A stretch of 13,545 nt of DNA, from NCBI GenBank assembly GCA_937937835.1, contig CALDBJ010000081.1:1-13545 (forward strand), given 5' to 3'. Shown piece by piece: positions 13,093-13,545 of this stretch; positions within the stretch are counted from its first letter, which is position 1, and each line of letters begins with the position of its first letter. The notes below the pieces were generated by a model, which saw nothing but the letters and a program-made list of their open reading frames with translations, did not search any database and was not told the DNA's origin. The position numbers were made by a program, and so were the translations under genes. This DNA is from an uncultured Collinsella sp. GTDB taxonomy: Bacteria; Actinomycetota; Coriobacteriia; Coriobacteriales; Coriobacteriaceae.

Positions 13093-13163
13093 TAAGTTGC
13101 GGTGGAATAGTTCCTAAATTCGACTACTCAAGGCTAAAACCGGAACTATATCACCGCAACTTA
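13093..13163. repeat. 71-bp palindrome
   Basis: Arms of 22 bp at 13093-13114 and 13142-13163 match in 20 positions, starting TAAGTTGCGGTG and ending AGTTCC, around a 27-base AT-richer loop. It stands 51 bases from the 160-bp element and shares no sequence with it. Confidence 0.8.
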
Positions 13164-13216
13164 GGAGGGAGGGGCGGGGGGGTACTAGTTGGGTGCTGCC
13201 GTCGGGCTGGGATGGT

Positions 13217-13545
13217 TTAGGCTCGTTCGCGATGCTTCCATCGTTTACGGCACCAACGCATGAGTGCTTTTACGACCGGGATGGTGATGAGAATTACCCA
13301 GGCGGGATGGGGTTGCCCCAGACAGAGCCACATGTAGAGGAACCATGCCTCGGCACTGACCGAATAGACGACATCGATCAGCTTAGATAAGTGGCGTTGG
13401 TCGATAAAGTCGCCAAGCGCGTAATAGACGGGAATCAAAAAAACGAGGAAGAGTCCCGTAGCCCATGTGCCGTAGGCAATGCCGAGCACCAGGTAGGCGA
13501 GGGTGACGAGCGCGGGGAAGGGGAATTTGTTCCATGTACGTCCGA
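13217..13545 (-). CDS. Membrane protein, C-terminal part (runs off window)
   Basis: The reading frame is open to the right edge, so the true start is outside; 108 full codons are visible. The sequence has two adjacent hydrophobic stretches near the start (PALVTLAYLVLGIAYG, then TGLFLVFLIPVYYALG), a short charged segment with DFIDQRHLSKLID, two more hydrophobic stretches (AWFLYMWLCLG and PAWVILITIPVVKAL), and a basic tail WCRKRWKHRERA. The paired pattern ending in an IPVYYAL- or IPVVKAL-like motif recalls the two-helix C-terminal domains found after XRE-type helix-turn-helix regions or in small stand-alone membrane proteins. Whether a regulator domain precedes it cannot be seen. An internal GTG at 13489 could serve as a start but cuts into the first helix. 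Confidence 0.6.
   Translation of the reverse strand, partial: GRTWNKFPFPALVTLAYLVLGIAYGTWATGLFLVFLIPVYYALGDFIDQRHLSKLIDVVYSVSAEAWFLYMWLCLGQPHPAWVILITIPVVKALMRWCRKRWKHRERA

Larger units (their letters stand above)
12764..13216. other. Gene-free gap with two large palindromes
   Basis: No credible coding sequence lies between the hypothetical gene and the membrane protein. The gap holds the 160-bp palindrome at 12882-13041 and the 71-bp one at 13093-13163. It should also contain the promoter of the hypothetical gene, which I could not identify with confidence. Confidence 0.6.

Overview
The window looks like chromosome of a high-GC member of the Coriobacteriia, most probably Collinsella. This is inferred from the enzyme sequences, the GC-rich third codon positions and a habit of filling intergenic gaps with palindromic repeats; no rRNA or other marker gene confirms it. 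No tRNA, rRNA, CRISPR array, phage gene or transposase is visible.

Region 1 (1-5476) holds four of the five enzymes leading from aspartate to threonine, in two divergent arms. Leftward are thrC (threonine synthase) and then thrB (homoserine kinase), separated by a strong terminator hairpin and a 106-bp nested palindrome that abuts the thrB ribosome binding site. Rightward are lysC (aspartokinase) and asd (aspartate-semialdehyde dehydrogenase), also separated by a terminator. Homoserine dehydrogenase is not in the window. A nearly perfect 126-bp nested palindrome follows asd.

Region 2 (5477-8583) carries an O6-alkylguanine-DNA alkyltransferase, flanked by two different short tandem repeats (51-bp and 62-bp periods). 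Next is a leftward CLC-type antiporter gene, best matched by eye to the fluoride (CLC-F) clade, interrupted by one in-frame TGA. Then comes a leftward GyrI-like domain protein with a perfect LexA-type (SOS) palindrome at its promoter. A DNA-damage gene, an ion exporter and an SOS-like gene therefore sit side by side.

Region 3 (8584-12440) is a two-gene ABC export module: a MacB/LolD-type ATPase and a large FtsX-type permease with overlapping or nearly adjacent starts. It is bracketed by a pair of 50-bp inverted repeats (45/50 identical); the right-hand copy begins at the base after the permease stop and looks like its terminator.

Region 4 (12441-13545) has a small conserved leftward protein of unknown function, about 450 bp without genes that contains two further long palindromes (160 and 71 bp), and the C-terminal part of a small membrane protein running off the right edge.

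The most unusual feature overall is that nearly every intergenic gap carries a long hairpin or a short repeat, and four of the palindromes share an architecture (long near-perfect outer arms) without sharing sequence. The most testable single points are the LexA box on the GyrI-like gene, the in-frame TGA in the CLC gene and the inverted repeats around the ABC module.
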